Source: Odiellus spinosus
Taxonomy: Eukaryota; Arthropoda; Arachnida; Opiliones; Phalangiidae
Assembly (NCBI GenBank): GCA_963920705.1
Contig: OY987227.1
Coordinates: forward strand, 8,101,602 to 8,165,601
DNA length: 64,000 nucleotides
Reading direction: 5' to 3'
The notes beneath the pieces are model-generated. The model ran no database searches. It was not told where the DNA came from and worked only from the letters and a program-made list of their open reading frames with translations. Shown in pieces: positions 34,237-46,425 of this stretch. The stretch's first letter is position 1. Each line of letters begins with the position of its first letter. The position numbers and the translations under genes were made by a program.

Positions 34237-34782
34237 TTAAAGTGAGGTTGTCATGAATTTTTCATGAACTACAAATGGAAGTTAAAAAAGCTAGAGTAAA
34301 AATACATTTTATAATCGCCATTTTTAAAATTTTGAAAATAAACATTCCCCGAAATACTACGTTAACACTATGTAGAGCCTACAGTTGATTCTTACACGTT
34401 CTGGTACCAGTGATAAGGTCGCATTCGCGCGGTCTTTTTAGTAAAAGTACTTAATTCAGAAAGTCCCATGTAAAATTTCGTTAATTTCGTTCTAAAAAAA
34501 AATACTTCATCGGAAAAAATAATCCTTGAAATAATTAACAAGAAATTTTTGAAATTTTCAATTTGAAGTTTCTTAAGAAGGTTTCACATGAGATAAAATT
34601 TTGAATATGACATTTCAATAGTATGATAAAACTAAAAATATAATTTATAGGCATTCGAAAAACATCGTGAAATTGAATGCTAAAAATCAGAAACTCTTCC
34701 TGAATGTTTTAAGCGTCTTATTTTTAAAGTCAGTATAAATAACAAAAATTTATTTTACATTTCACATTTCACCGTCCCTTTA
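34237..34782 (-). mobile_element. Family A MITE, full-length, inverted (~546 bp)
   Basis: TTAA bounds the element at 34237 and 34779. Read on the minus strand it starts AGGGACGGTGAAATG and contains TTATATTTTTAGTTTTATCA, the ATTAAGTACTTTTACTAAAA word, GCGACCTTATCACTGG, AGTATTTCGGGGAATG and a final GACAACCTCACTTTAA. It matches 33048-33559 over its length. Confidence 0.85.
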
Positions 34783-35129
34783 ACGTAGCATTCGGTACTT
34801 GGGATATTTCTCGTTTTGATTCGTATTTGGTACTCGTATCAATTCTCGGAGCGTCATTATTAGCCGAGGTCGTGCGGAAAAGCGAAAGACTTGGCCGTAA
34901 GATAGTCTTCTATTTATCGCTCAAGCGATTCCATTAATACGAGCAGGACGCGGGAATTCCCGAGCGAGCGTCTCGTAACGCGACGACCGTTATATTGAAG
35001 CGAACCAGAAAGGCCAAGGACAACCCCGCAGTCCCGAAGCAATTTCTAAGCAACTTAGAAATTAATAAGGTAAACAAGAAATCAGTCACTATCAGATAAA
35101 CAGTTTTGTACGTTTAAATTATATCCATT

Positions 35130-35700
35130 GGCTTTCCAAATTTGACGCGAATGATATGGATTAGATTTTTAGTTTTTTCATACTATTGAAATGTCATATT
35201 CAAAATTTTATACCTCTGGGTTGAAGCGTTCTTACGAAACTTCAAAATTAAAATTTCAAAAATATATAGACCAGCATTTTTTTCCTGATATATGACGTAA
35301 TACATTTCTGTAAAATAATTAACGGTAATTTTCATACGAACGATAGAACTCCTGATTGAAGGCCTAGGATTACTTCTGCTTGTCACCCTAGAAACAAACT
35401 CACCCTCCAGGCTTTCTCTTGCCTTGGCTACCCAAAGGGGAAGCTCAGAAGGTGAGCCCACTCCCAGTGAAACAGGACAGGCAAAAGAAATCCTAGGCCT
35501 TTAAGTACTTTCACGGAAAAGACCGCGCCAAAGCGACCTTATCACTGGTGCTAGAACGACTATAGAATCTACAATAGCGAAATCACGCGACCATAGTGAT
35601 GACGTACTATCGCGTGAAATTTTTAATAAAAGTAAAAACCTAAGGTTCGATCTTTGGAAATTCAAGATCTTGGTATATACTTCGAATCTAATCCATATAC
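35130..35700 (+). mobile_element. Family A MITE interrupted by a 139-bp insert
   Basis: The left part (TTAGATTTTTAGTTTTTTCA, ATTGAAATGTCATATTCAAA) and the right part (TTTAAGTACTTTCACGG, AAGCGACCTTATCACTGG, GACCATAGTGATGACGTA) are collinear with 34237-34782 read on the minus strand. They are separated by the insert at 35361-35499. The terminal regions are degraded. Confidence 0.8.
35361..35499. mobile_element. 139-bp GC-rich insertion with GGCCTAGGATT ends
   Basis: The inverted ends GGCCTAGGATTACTTCTGC / GGCCTAGGATTTCTTTTGC extend about 24 bp. It is inserted in a family A element, with TTGAA and TTTAA flanks suggesting a short target duplication. It is GC-richer than its host and has no coding capacity. 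Confidence 0.8.
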
Positions 35701-36394
35701 GCTTTTGATCGAATACGTCTAAACTATATAAGAGTATTTAGGCGTAACGTTGTCCACTTTATACGAAATGTATACAAGAACTATAAGATCGCGCTGAGTT
35801 AAGCGTAAGAAGAGGCATAGGCTTTTTTTCTCCATCGAGCGTTTCCGACATTTGACAAATGCATCTTTTCCTGTAGGCGCGAGCGCGGATGTCATCGTCG
35901 CTTTCCCATATATTCTTTCTTCAAAAAAACACGAACTGACCATCGCGAATCAACTAGGGAGCTATTTCGAACCCGCCTTCAACTGAATTACGAACTCGCG
36001 TTTCCGAATGAAAAATAAGGGTGGTTGAAAATGGTAGACAAACTCTGGAGCGGTCTTTACCATCAGAGCGTGTCAATAGAGAAAAATATAGGAGAAAAAA
36101 TAAAGAAATGTAAAAAAAAAAACTGTACTGTATTTGATGGCCGAGAAATACAAGGGGAAACTGACCTCTCTTTCTATTCATTTCCTCTATGTTTATTATA
36201 TATAGATACAAGAAATGTACGCGCTGTATAAATGGTAGAGTCATATTTTAGAAATCTCGGCGTAAACAGAAGTCAATCACAAAAGGGAATAACAAGTGAC
36301 GAAACCGAAGTATGTGATGCCATCACGACTATAAGTCTCGTTCAGATCATATACATATTTCAGATATTGTTTCGACTAAGTACTGGCAAAATTG
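35701..36394. other. No gene seen
   Basis: Short frames on both strands (for example 35954-36244 minus and 36232-36666 plus) lack domains. The latter is open mainly because it runs through the GC-richer family D core. Confidence 0.5.
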
Positions 36395-36760
36395 TATCAC
36401 TAAGGACCCGTAGCGTAAAACTATCAGCAAAGGTTCATGCAAATGTACTGGCAGATTCTGATTCGAGACACTCTAGCGGCCGCAGTCGCCGTGTAAATAG
36501 TGAACGGAGGAAGCGCCACTCTTTGAAGAAATTTTGGAGTTTGGGGGAGAAACAATATATAGCCAAGCGCGGCCCGCCTAAATTCCGTCCCTCTCTCCCG
36601 ACTCAAAATATCGAGGAAGAGTCCAAATCACTCGAGAGGGGGAGGGATGATGACTTTTTTGGCTAGTTTTTAAGTAAGTTCACCTGGCGCCTTTCTGATA
36701 GAATTAAGCTACAAGATATTGTTTACTTTTATGGAATAAAATGATGGACTTTTGGTACTA
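36395..36760 (+). mobile_element. Family D MITE copy
   Basis: The core repeats TCTGATTCGAGACACTCTAG, GCGGCCGC, TGTAAATAGTGAACGGAGG, GCGGCCCGCCTAAATTCCGT and CAAATCACTCGAGAG. The right end TTTACTTTTATGGAATAAAA and GATGGACTTTTGGTA is intact, while the left end is degraded. Confidence 0.85.
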
Positions 36761-36860
36761 GGGCGAGTCAGGAAAAGATTTTCGTGCGACTCATTTAACT
36801 TATACCTCGATACAAGCGTGAATTAAATAATTCCATCTATAGTATAACAATGGACACAAA

Positions 36861-37085
36861 CCTTAACAGATAAAAGATGAATAACAAAACCTGGCGTTCA
36901 TAAGTTTCCTCTAACGGCAAACAAAAGAATAAATATAGGAACTAACAAAACCACGTGGGTGTCTGTCTTTTATTTATCCATAGCATCCACTTGTTAGTTC
37001 CTACTTTTCCTGCACTTTTTTGGTCGTTAGAGGACGCTTATTATGTTAAGATTATAGTTATTCATCTTTATTTGTTATTTGTTAA
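36861..37085. repeat. Family E foldback element
   Basis: The left arm (AAAGATGAATAACAAAACC, TCCTCTAACGGCAAAC, GGAACTAACAA) is the inverse of the right arm (TTGTTAGTTCCTACTTTT, CGTTAGAGGACGCTTAT, TTATTCATCTTTATTTG). It is a hairpin-forming element of about 225 bp. Confidence 0.8.
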
Positions 37086-38744
37086 ATTAAACTAAGGAAC
37101 CAATTTAAGCCTACTTTTCCTAGTAAGTTGAAAAATGTTTTCTATAGAGCGTAATACTGGTTTGTTAAATTTTTACGACTGTATAGTACGAACGCTCCTT
37201 TGATATTTTTGCTATTACGAGTCGGAAACGGTGTTCCGCCCCCTTCCCTCTGACCTCTTCCTTTTAGTGTATGTCCTGGCGCGCCTACAAAAAGAAGAAT
37301 ACAGGCAGAATCGGAACAAAATGAAAGAAAAGGAATCCGAACGAATATTCTTATACGGCTCGGTTACATTTCGAAAAATGTCAAACTTTTATGACGCCTC
37401 CCGGAGCGCGACACTTTATATATATACAGAGTCGCGAGTATTCGAGGACAGTTGACACATTCTACTCAGTTTAAAATGAGGTTTAACATAGTGTATCACT
37501 CCGCTTCAACTTTTATCATAACCTCAACTTATTCAGCTACGTCAAAGATATAGATACTGAAGTCATATCCTTCAAAGCGACTGACCTAAATTATTTTTTA
37601 AATATTTTACTCTTTGGTTTAGAATTGACAGAGTGGGTAAGACTTCCTTCATATCTTACTTTGTACGTATTGTCAAATCAAGTGCGAAATTAAAAGCAAA
37701 TCTATGAAACTATGTAATGTAGGAAAATATAATTTAAATATCTATTATATTAATTAGTTGATGATAATCATACACGTAATATTTAAAGTTCCTAAAATTC
37801 CTCTGACTTTGTTTCAATTAGAAACGAAATTACCTTGATAGCGCGACCACAGCTGTTCATAAAGTATGACTTCATCGAAATGACGTATATTCACAATAAA
37901 ATTTAAATGTTCGGGTGATAATTATCTCAAAATTTAAAAATTCAAATATCTATATTTTTAATAACAGTATTCAAAATTTTGAATAACTAAATATATGTAA
38001 GAATGCGTGGTTTAAATATATAATAACCTAAATTTTAGTTTGAAATGGTTTACTTTTAATCAACCTTTTGGTTTTCTAAATAGTTATTTTTGGTCTAAAG
38101 CCCCTGGTAGTAGGCTCGCCAAAAGGCTCCAATGAACTGCTGTACGATAAGCGCGTAGGACGAGCCCAAAAATATAAATCAAAACAAAAATAATAAACAG
38201 AATGCAGTTGGAATGTATATTATGGTATAAATAATCGTGACGTCGTATTTGGGTCACAATATTACCAAAACCAGACCAAACACAAACAAAAACAAGGCGA
38301 AAACTAATTTAGAAACGCGAGTTTTAAAAAGACGCCAGTTTTTCTAAAGTTGGGTAACTCAAGTATTTTTGTTTCCTTTTCAGCGAAAGACAGATAAGAG
38401 AAAGTCCATTATAAACTAAAATGAAAAACACAAATACAATAAAAAGAAAATAGCGAGACGTACGTGGGGAAATCTGAAATCATAACTCAGCACGATTTAT
38501 CCAAACCATTCCCGTACCAAATAACAAAAACTGAAAAACCCAACGTACCCTTAGAAAAATCTCGAAAAGTCCCTATTGAATGCCCACTTATTTTTGTTCT
38601 TCGGCGCCCGTCAAGAGAGGTTTTTTTTTCTTATTTTATTATTTTTTTGTCTTTCTTAAGCCTTATTCACACCATACCAATTTTAAAATCAAAAATACTA
38701 TGCCTATAGAGGCTCGAAAATAAATTTAATAATTTTATAGATTC
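37086..38744. other. No gene seen
   Basis: A TTAAGCCTACTTTTCCTAG word near 37108 marks another remnant of a family B type end. 37840-37930 weakly resembles the family A core (GCGCGACCACAG, GACGTA). No coding signal. Confidence 0.45.
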
Positions 38745-38964
38745 TTTAACCATGGCAGAATGTGCGAGAATCAACAGTGCGCTCCATCACGCGACCACAG
38801 TGACGACGTAGTATTGCGGGGAATGTTTATTTTAAAAATTTCGAAAATTGCGATTATTATTGTCGGAGTAATTTTTTTTTTTCTACGACATATGTATATA
38901 TACTTTGAATCATTTTTATAAAGATCCTTCCATAATTCAATTTTCATTTGGAGCCTCACTTTAA
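38745..38964 (+). mobile_element. Family A MITE, 3' part
   Basis: GCGAGAATCAACAGTG, CGCGACCACAGTGACGACGT, AGTATTGCGGGGAATG and GGAGCCTCACTTTAA match the right half of the family. It ends at TTAA (38961-38964). Confidence 0.8.
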
Positions 38965-41900
38965 CCTCTACTTAATTCTTATTTGAATGCAAAACAGTTC
39001 TTATATAATTACGTGTTTTCAGGAACGAACTACCTTTTCTTTAAATATAGATATTGTAATGCGAATAGGGCTTTAAAACCTTGGTCGCGGAAAAATTCGT
39101 TCAATAAGAGTTGAAAAAGAATACTTCCCCTATATGAGGATTAACATCGCGTATCAATGCGCCTCAGTATATTCATATTACGTAATCTTCTCTTGAACAG
39201 AAGCAACTCTCAATTTTCAATACGTACAAAACTATGTTCTCCGTCGTATTTCAATTCTTTGTCTAGTAAAAGATAAAGACGAGGCCTAGGTTTCGGGCCT
39301 ATTGAAAATTCGAATTGATTCTAGGACTCCGTTATAAAGATTTACTCGGTCCTCGTGTTAAAAGTGCCTTATAAAGCACTAGGTACTATTTTACGCCATT
39401 TAAAAAAGAAGAAGAATCAAACGGCTTTTGATAAGGGCACGGACCCTCGCTCGAGATCGCCCCCTACCGACGAGAAACGGCGAATGAACTTTTATAGCTA
39501 AGCAGTTTTACGAGCCACCATAATTTCCAAGTGACTGTCTCCCAAACGACTACGTATATTAAATGTCACTCTAAGAATGCTCCGTATTTGAGATAGAAAA
39601 AAGAAGGTTTATGATCATAATATCGCTTCATTTTCAGAATGAAGTTAAATATATAGGCGAAATACTGCCACCAAAATATCCATATACGTAAAAATCACTT
39701 TCAGAAAGGTCTAAAATTTTACGTAGCAAATACGTTTTCGAATAACCATCATTTATATCATTTTAAGGTTGAAACTAACGCGTAGGTTGAACTCCCTAAA
39801 GATCTCGAAGAAGTTGCTGCGGGGATAAACTAAAAGAAGATGCTGAGAAGGTTTTCGTCAATTCAAGAAGTCAACGGGTTTAAAAGCGTCTTCACTCCTT
39901 ATTTCTACCAGTCAATTTCATAGGGGATATAGGTTTACGCCTGTTGCAACGTTTTAGACTGTCAAAACGATAGACTACGATCCTGAGAGGCTTCGAAAAA
40001 TAGTAGGCTTACTTTTAGAGCATTATACTCCCATTTTTACGACCATTCTTAGTCAGAATCACCCGGAAAACGCGCTACGGTAAAAGCTTGACCTTTTCTT
40101 CATCTTTATCATAGGGACATAGGTAAACCTGGATCAACGCTCAACACGCGCTGAAATTTCAAACTGTTTCCTACTTAAATCTCGCGCGGTTTCTTTCTCA
40201 TCATTAAGCAGTCTTAAAATTCCTCGAGTGGGAATCTAAACTACAGGTAAAAGCTTCAGATTTGTTTAAGACCGATCACCCTTTCAACGCGCTGAAACTT
40301 ACGACTGATTCTCGTTATATCATCGCGTCTAATATCACCTGTCTTTAAAATGTATGAAATAAGAGAATAAGTAAGCCTGGGACTCGACTGCCAAGCGTAT
40401 TCGGTATAAATTTCCGAACCCTTCAAGACCTTAAATTCAAGAGGGAGCTAAACTCGATAGGGCACGTCACAATTTCACCTTTCCCAAAAGGACTTTTCAA
40501 AGAATTTTACCCTGAAGAATAATAGCGGGTCGAGTTCGGGCTTAGTCTATATACTTTATTTAACAAATTTACGTTAGAAACGAATAAGTTTAAAATTAGT
40601 ACGAATGTTAAAGTATAATTCAAAGGAAACGTGTTTTCGAGCCCTATTAAAATTCGTTTTAGCTTTATTGCAAATAAATTTAAATATTCTTAACTCGACC
40701 TCTTGACCTCTCGTATATCCAAGAGAGGAAGGATTAGTGAATACGACGAATTTTGGCAAAAGGGTCAATATATATTGTATCAAAAATCCTATAAATAATT
40801 CTATTCGTGTCTAACTGACGTAATGAAGATAAAGGTATTCAACGGGGAAAACAAAGGCCCACTCAATCGTAGAACCTATATTGCTCGTGAAATTTAATAA
40901 AAGTTAAATAATTCCGTTCACGATGTAAGCGAGCTAAAAGTATTCGTATCCTAAGAACGAATCCTATTGGTTCATTAAACGGGAATAAACGAATGAAGTT
41001 TAGAATTCATTATAAGTATCGCGGAGAAGGCAATCCTTCTAATTAAAACGGTTCGGGGTGGTTGTTAGGAGTGACGTAAAGGTTGCCCCAAAAGGTGCCC
41101 GAGCTATGAAGCTACGAGGGATAACTCAACCCCGCGAACCTTTTGAAAGAGAGAAAAGATAGATCTAGAGAAACCATCCAGCTAAGATTAAAGACACTAA
41201 GAGCAAAACTCCAATCTTATCAAAGCGAGAGGTCACGGGTCTCGGGCAGGTATAAGTTATATTTATTAGTGTATATAAGATTATATTTTAAACGGGAAGA
41301 ATATTGTAACGCCAAATATAGAGCCTCTGCTCAAATTTAATTTCTCTTTAGTATTTCCTCCCTTTAAACATGTTATATTCCCTTTACTTATAAGTTTCTT
41401 TTAGAATTTTCTTTAATCATCCTATTTTATGACTTCTTGCGAGGGACTCGATGCTACTGGCCAGGGCAAGAAGCCCCTCATCCTATCTTCAAAAACGACC
41501 CCTCTTGCTCCTCGGGTGGTAAACGACGTTGCGAGAATGACCCCTAGCTATAAATACTTATACCCTCCTACGCTTTGTTAAGAAAATAGAAAACGAGATT
41601 TGCCTTTGCCAATATTCTGTTTCTGTTGTAAAGTATAACTTCGTTTTCAAATATTCGAAGATTCTTCCCTTTTATTGTTACCCATCACCAAAACTTTTAA
41701 GCCGATACAGCGGCATCATTACTGTCGTAGGGGACATTTACCCCTTGCGCTTTTCTTCGTTTTATGGCTTTTTATGACTTTGTTTTCGCGGGTCTTGCGC
41801 GGCGGCCCTTTCAAAGACAACGCGTGATTCCTACAAGCCTGGCACACCAGTGCAGGTGGCTTTACAGGAGCTGATTGGATTCTCCATTATACGATCTGTG

Positions 41901-42884
41901 ATACGATTGGTAGGGATTTGAATTTGATCCAACGAACAAATTTGAATTCCCGAAAACCATCGTTTGGAAATCTTGGACGACCAAGTTTTTGGCGCCAAGA
42001 AAAAAAAGACGACTCTTGGGATCGAAAGAGATAACAACTCCTCGACCGCGGTCCTTCGAGAGCCCATCTCATCATAGCGCGCGAGTTAAGAGCGTAGCCA
42101 CCCATGGCGCGAGAAACTTAGAAATAACAAAGTATCTATATATATAACTATCTATTTATAATAGATAATGCGGATCGGGTGTATACTGTATAAAATCAAA
42201 TCTATCTATAAATAAATATATCTATATCTTCACGAATACTTCATAAATTAATATATAAATAAATCTTATCACCGGGCGTGTTGAATCTTCGACCTGATTT
42301 AATTCACCAACCGGGCAGTGCGCGCTTGCGTGTTTCGCGCTATACCGTATCGCCACACAAAGTGCCCCTTGTACTACCACCAACGGAGGACCATATATTA
42401 ACGATAAGTTTTTGTTTATTATTATTATTTAAAAGTGTTGATTACCCCGCTTCCCCCTAAAAGGGTTAACCCATCCATGTGCCCCGATTAAGGGTTGATA
42501 TATTTTGTGTTTTAATTTAAATTAAATATTACATTGGCAAATCTCATTAAGATTCTCCTTTTCTGCTAAGCCTATATCCCTAGACTATTTTATTTTACCT
42601 TCAGCTCGCTACCCCCCAGTTGCAAGGCTCAGCGAGTCCCGGGCCAATAATGGCTTAAGTATTGTGTATCTTTTTAATTCTTGTTGTAGTCGTAATAATT
42701 TCGCTACAATATTTCATTTCAAACTTATTTCAACGTTTATACCCGAAGACAGACAAGGAACTATTTTTAAAGTTTATCTTCTAACGAAGACAAAGTTTAA
42801 TTTTAGTAAGAATTTCAAAAATATATTAAAAACAGTGAGACTAAAAGGAAATTGAGTAGTATTTTCGGAAAGATCGTTAAAAAA
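38965..42884. other. Long unannotated stretch
   Basis: I see no supported gene. At 39780-40330 a loose repetition of words (GATATAGGTTTACGCCTG / GACATAGGTAAACCTGG, and ACGCGCTGAAA twice) suggests an old, diverged tandem repeat. 41700-42120 and 42260-42660 are less AT-rich, but no exon chain could be assembled. Confidence 0.4.
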
Positions 42885-43120
42885 CGATTTAAAATATATA
42901 TACATATGTCATAGAAACAATTACAGCAACAGTAAAAATACGTATTTTATAATCGCCATTTTCGAAATTTAAAATAAAAATCCCCCGCAATACTACGTCA
43001 TCACTATGGTCGCGTGATTTCGCTACTGTATAGAACCTTCAGTTGATCTTCTTCTGACACGCGATAAAGTCGCTTTCGCGCGGTCTTTCTCGTAGAAGTA
43101 CTTAATTCAGTAAGTTTGAA
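42885..43120 (-). mobile_element. Family A MITE fragment, inverted
   Basis: AAATACGTATTTTATAATCG, CCCCCGCAATACTACGTCAT, ATGGTCGCGTGATTTCGCTA and GTCGCTTTCGCGCGGTCTTT are the complement of the family core and left-centre. Confidence 0.8.
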
Positions 43121-43716
43121 ACAATTGTATTGAAGAATCCATAACCCTAACACCAATCGCTCAATAAAACCTTCCCTAATCTCAAAATTAAACGTTGGTC
43201 CTAATTTCAAATCTCCACCCAGTTTATTATTAGGTTTTAATTCAAATTCTAGCGCTGGTAATATGGTTAAATAATAATAAAAGTGAATCTCATTTCCCAC
43301 AAACCGATTTGGACGTCGTTGTAATTTTACTCCAGGGTGTATATTTCTTCCTCTTTCTCGAAACCAATCTAGTTCGCAGTCGTAAAACTTTTTCTTTAAA
43401 ATCTAATAGGGGGAGAGAAAAAGCGACCGAAAACCTAGAGGAAAAGGAAGTATCATTGGCGAGGAACCGGCCAAAGATTCTAACTCAATCATCGCGGTCA
43501 AAACCTCAATTTCGACCTCTTCCAGGGAATTCCCCCGTATATAGGGGAAGGTGAAGAAAAATAGGATGGAAATGAATGAAATATAAATCACTACGAAAGC
43601 CTGGCTTAGATAGGCGCCCTCAAACGGCAAATAGCACCAAAAGTTACTAACAAAACCACATTCATGGCTGGCACTGGTTGCTATGGGTAAAAAATATGCT
43701 TTACTATAAGTCACAT
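43121..43716. other. No gene seen
   Basis: Several overlapping 80-100 codon frames exist on both strands (43004-43300 minus, 43309-43554 plus, 43403-43714 minus). None has a domain or convincing splice sites. Confidence 0.45.
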
Positions 43717-43997
43717 TAGCATTTCTTAATCGATTTGAAACGGTAAAATCAAACCGATATTCAAATCGCCAGGAATCGTTTTAAGCGTCACGCGTTCACG
43801 CGTGATTTTTAAAAATCGATTTATCGTAGGTTCATCTATTGGTTGTTGAAAAATCGGTACGAGATTGGTTCCCGAAGCAATTTCGAGAAATCGAATGACG
43901 TCGATTTGAGAAAAGACGGTTTCCATTTCACGCGACTCTAGCAAAACGTTTTGAAACGTTTTAAATCAATTTCAAGGCCTACTATGAACGCGGCTTT
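43717..43997 (-). mobile_element. Family F MITE copy (solo)
   Basis: It starts TTCTTAATCGATTTGAAACG and ends CTACTATGAACGCGGCT. It is collinear with 1041-1306 and adjoins a family E unit directly at 43998. Confidence 0.85.
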
Positions 43998-44096
43998 AGT
44001 TCCTATTTTTCAATGCACTGTTTACGCCGTTAGATGACGCTTTTGAACCCCATAAGTTTTGCTATTCATCTTCATTTACAAAGATTAAGGTGTCCT
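43998..44096 (+). repeat. Family E unit
   Basis: TTAGTTCCTATTTTTC, GCCGTTAGATGACGC and GCTATTCATCTTCATTTAC match the family. Confidence 0.7.
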
Positions 44097-44125
44097 CGTT
44101 CGAGGCAATAAATTTTAAAAGAAAT

Positions 44126-44215
44126 TAGGCTTAACGGGGATTCACGTAGAACTTGATATCTAGCCAATAAACAGCCTCCTATCAAATTAATTGTTACGAC
44201 AGTAAAATGTTTCAA
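44126..44215 (-). repeat. Relative of the 1-420 repeat
   Basis: TTAGGCTTAACGGGGATTCA is the inverse of TGGATCCTTGTTAAGCCTA in the opening repeat, and ACAGTAAAATGTTTCAAAC matches the same repeat in direct orientation. This suggests a foldback element. Confidence 0.55.
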
Positions 44216-44944
44216 ACTAAGAGGCGAGCTTTTGTTTGATGAAAAGGTCCAAACAAAGGCGAGATGCGAAATCTCCTTCTTCCTCCAATCGTACGTTCCA
44301 CTGGAGTGGACAAAGAAAATTTATAGTTTCGATAGAATTAATTTTAATTAGACCGAGACAGTATCCCTTTAAAACATCATTACGAATTGACAAAAGAAAG
44401 TCGAACGGGGTTAAAAATACGTATGCTGGTTTGATTTAACGTCAGAGTCAGTAAATAACAGTGCATAGAGAAAACACGAGCGCGTAGTTTAAAGTACGTT
44501 AACTGAAATAAGGCAAACAGATTGTTCGAGAGAGAGTAACATTATCCTTCGAGGAAGAGGGCGGTCGCGGTCGCTAATCATACCGAGAAAGAAAAAAAAA
44601 GAGTAAAAATAACATCCCTCAATGGAAAAGCACCACCGCAGCCTCTCTAGGGACCCTTTCCAACTTACAAGAATTTGTCAGGGAATACATATATAGAGCA
44701 ATTGAGATGATGAGACCCAATTGCGGGACGACTCGCCCACTATGAACCTAATGCGGCTCATTCCTTTTCCGAACTCATCCATTTAAGGGTCCTCTCGTAC
44801 TATATTACGGAATTCGTTCGCTTATATCGTGTCAAAAGTTCATAAGGAATTCTAGAAAAGTAACGCGAACCTCCTAGCAAATTTAACCACGCAAGATCGA
44901 GCCGACGTGAGTGGAAAAAAAAAAAAAAAAAAAAAAAAAACTTG
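44216..44944. other. No gene seen; poly(A) at the end
   Basis: A run of 26 A lies at 44915-44940, just before a family D fragment. Nothing else is recognisable. Confidence 0.5.
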
Positions 44945-45027
44945 CTACCACCCCTTTTATGCTTCAATGATTTGGACTCTTCCTCGATATTTCGAGTCAA
45001 TGAAAGAGTCACGAAATTTAGGCAGCT
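44945..45027 (-). mobile_element. Family D MITE fragment
   Basis: CACCCCTTTTATG, ATGATTTGGACTCTTCCTCG, ATATTTCGAGTCA and GAAATTTAGGCAG match the inverted core of family D (compare 18875-18950). Confidence 0.75.
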
Positions 45028-45229
45028 GACTTGGTCAGTGTATAATTTCCAATCAGTTCGTGAACACATTTCTATCATTTCAAAACTAAAATGTTTGGTT
45101 ATACCGCCAGTCCGCCCGTGTCCTTCCCTTTATCCAAGAAGAGAATGTAACTTAAAGTACTCTAACTCAAACTGAACTAAATACACGACGTGGTGCTTGT
45201 AGTGCGCATACCTCGCTCCATGATTTATC

Positions 45230-45249
45230 AGCAAGTTCATGAACTTGCT
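45230..45249. repeat. Perfect 20-bp palindrome
   Basis: AGCAAGTTCATGAACTTGCT is self-complementary with no spacer. Confidence 0.9.
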
Positions 45250-46324
45250 AAGAAAACGTGATGTATTTAAGAGTATATGACCTTAATAACAGAGAAAATC
45301 CCACGTGATACGACGCAACGTAGTTCAAAAGCTCGCCTAGAAGTTCAATTACTTCTGAGAACATTTGAAAATCGAATGAAGAAACCCCAAAAACTTGGAA
45401 GCGAGAACGACACTGCGTCTAGAGAAGACGAAAATTGTGGTTCGTGGATGGGCGTTAGCGTTTGTAGGCACGCTTCGGCGCTTCTATTTCCTTTCGAGCT
45501 TGTCAAAAGATTTGTTCCCGGAGTAGAATAGATGACGCAGTTATTTCCTCAACCCACTCTTCTACCACACTCCTCGTACTACTAGCCTCTCCGTCTCTCA
45601 GCACGCTCGCTGGGCTAGCTCCCCCAGTATGCCTCGCAGGCCACGAATTACTAGAAATAGTGTAGCCTGTTTGGGGTTCTATCCCCCCGTAATAGGGCCG
45701 CCTATAATTCACCGAGATGTTCATTCCCATAAACCAAGAAGCGAGCAAACTTCCCCTCCTTTATTTTTACCCCAAAACCCGGGCGCAACTCGAAACCAGC
45801 AATAATTTCACTGGTCCCCCGCTAAAAATATGAACCTTTTACTCGGGCTGTATATATACGAGTGTCAGAGTTATACTTTTAGCCGAAATGAAATTACCGC
45901 GTGATGAAGATCAGGGCCAAACATCAGCGCTACCATCGCTACGGTTATATGAACTTAAATCTACGTAATTTGATAAGCAATTTATCTTTGTTAGAACTGA
46001 GATCCGGATCTGATTCAAAGCTACTAGTCACTGACAGCCTTAGAAAGAAGAGTTTTAAATTAATAAAAGAGCTTCGTCTATTTGATATAAGAAATAATTT
46101 CTAAGGTTGCCATTAAGCGTATATTGGATATATATCTTTTCACTTTGTTCAACGTCTTTGAAGCAATTAACAAGAGAAAATAAAGCCATATGAACACGAT
46201 TCTTAACTTCCATAGAAAAATCAATATATTGTAAGGTTAAAACATTTTGATACTTGTACAAAGGTAAGACAATTTCTAGGAAATTCATAAACTTGAAAAG
46301 AAACTTAATAACACGGCCAAGGTT
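45250..46324. other. No gene seen
   Basis: 45290-45800 is less AT-rich and has 80-codon frames on both strands without domains. Confidence 0.45.
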
Positions 46325-46425
46325 TTGTAACTTCGCCATTAGAGGACGCTTACGAATAACACCAGGTTTTGTTATTGATCTTAATATATTAAGATTATAG
46401 TGTTCGTTGTTAATAGTCCTAGACT
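46325..46425 (+). repeat. Family E unit
   Basis: GCCATTAGAGGACGCTTACG, CCAGGTTTTGTTATTGATC and TTAAGATTATAGT match 36861-37085. Confidence 0.7.

Noticed and set aside
36232-36666. 144-codon plus-strand frame
   Set aside because: It runs into a family D MITE core. Other family D copies do not keep the frame, and no domain is visible.
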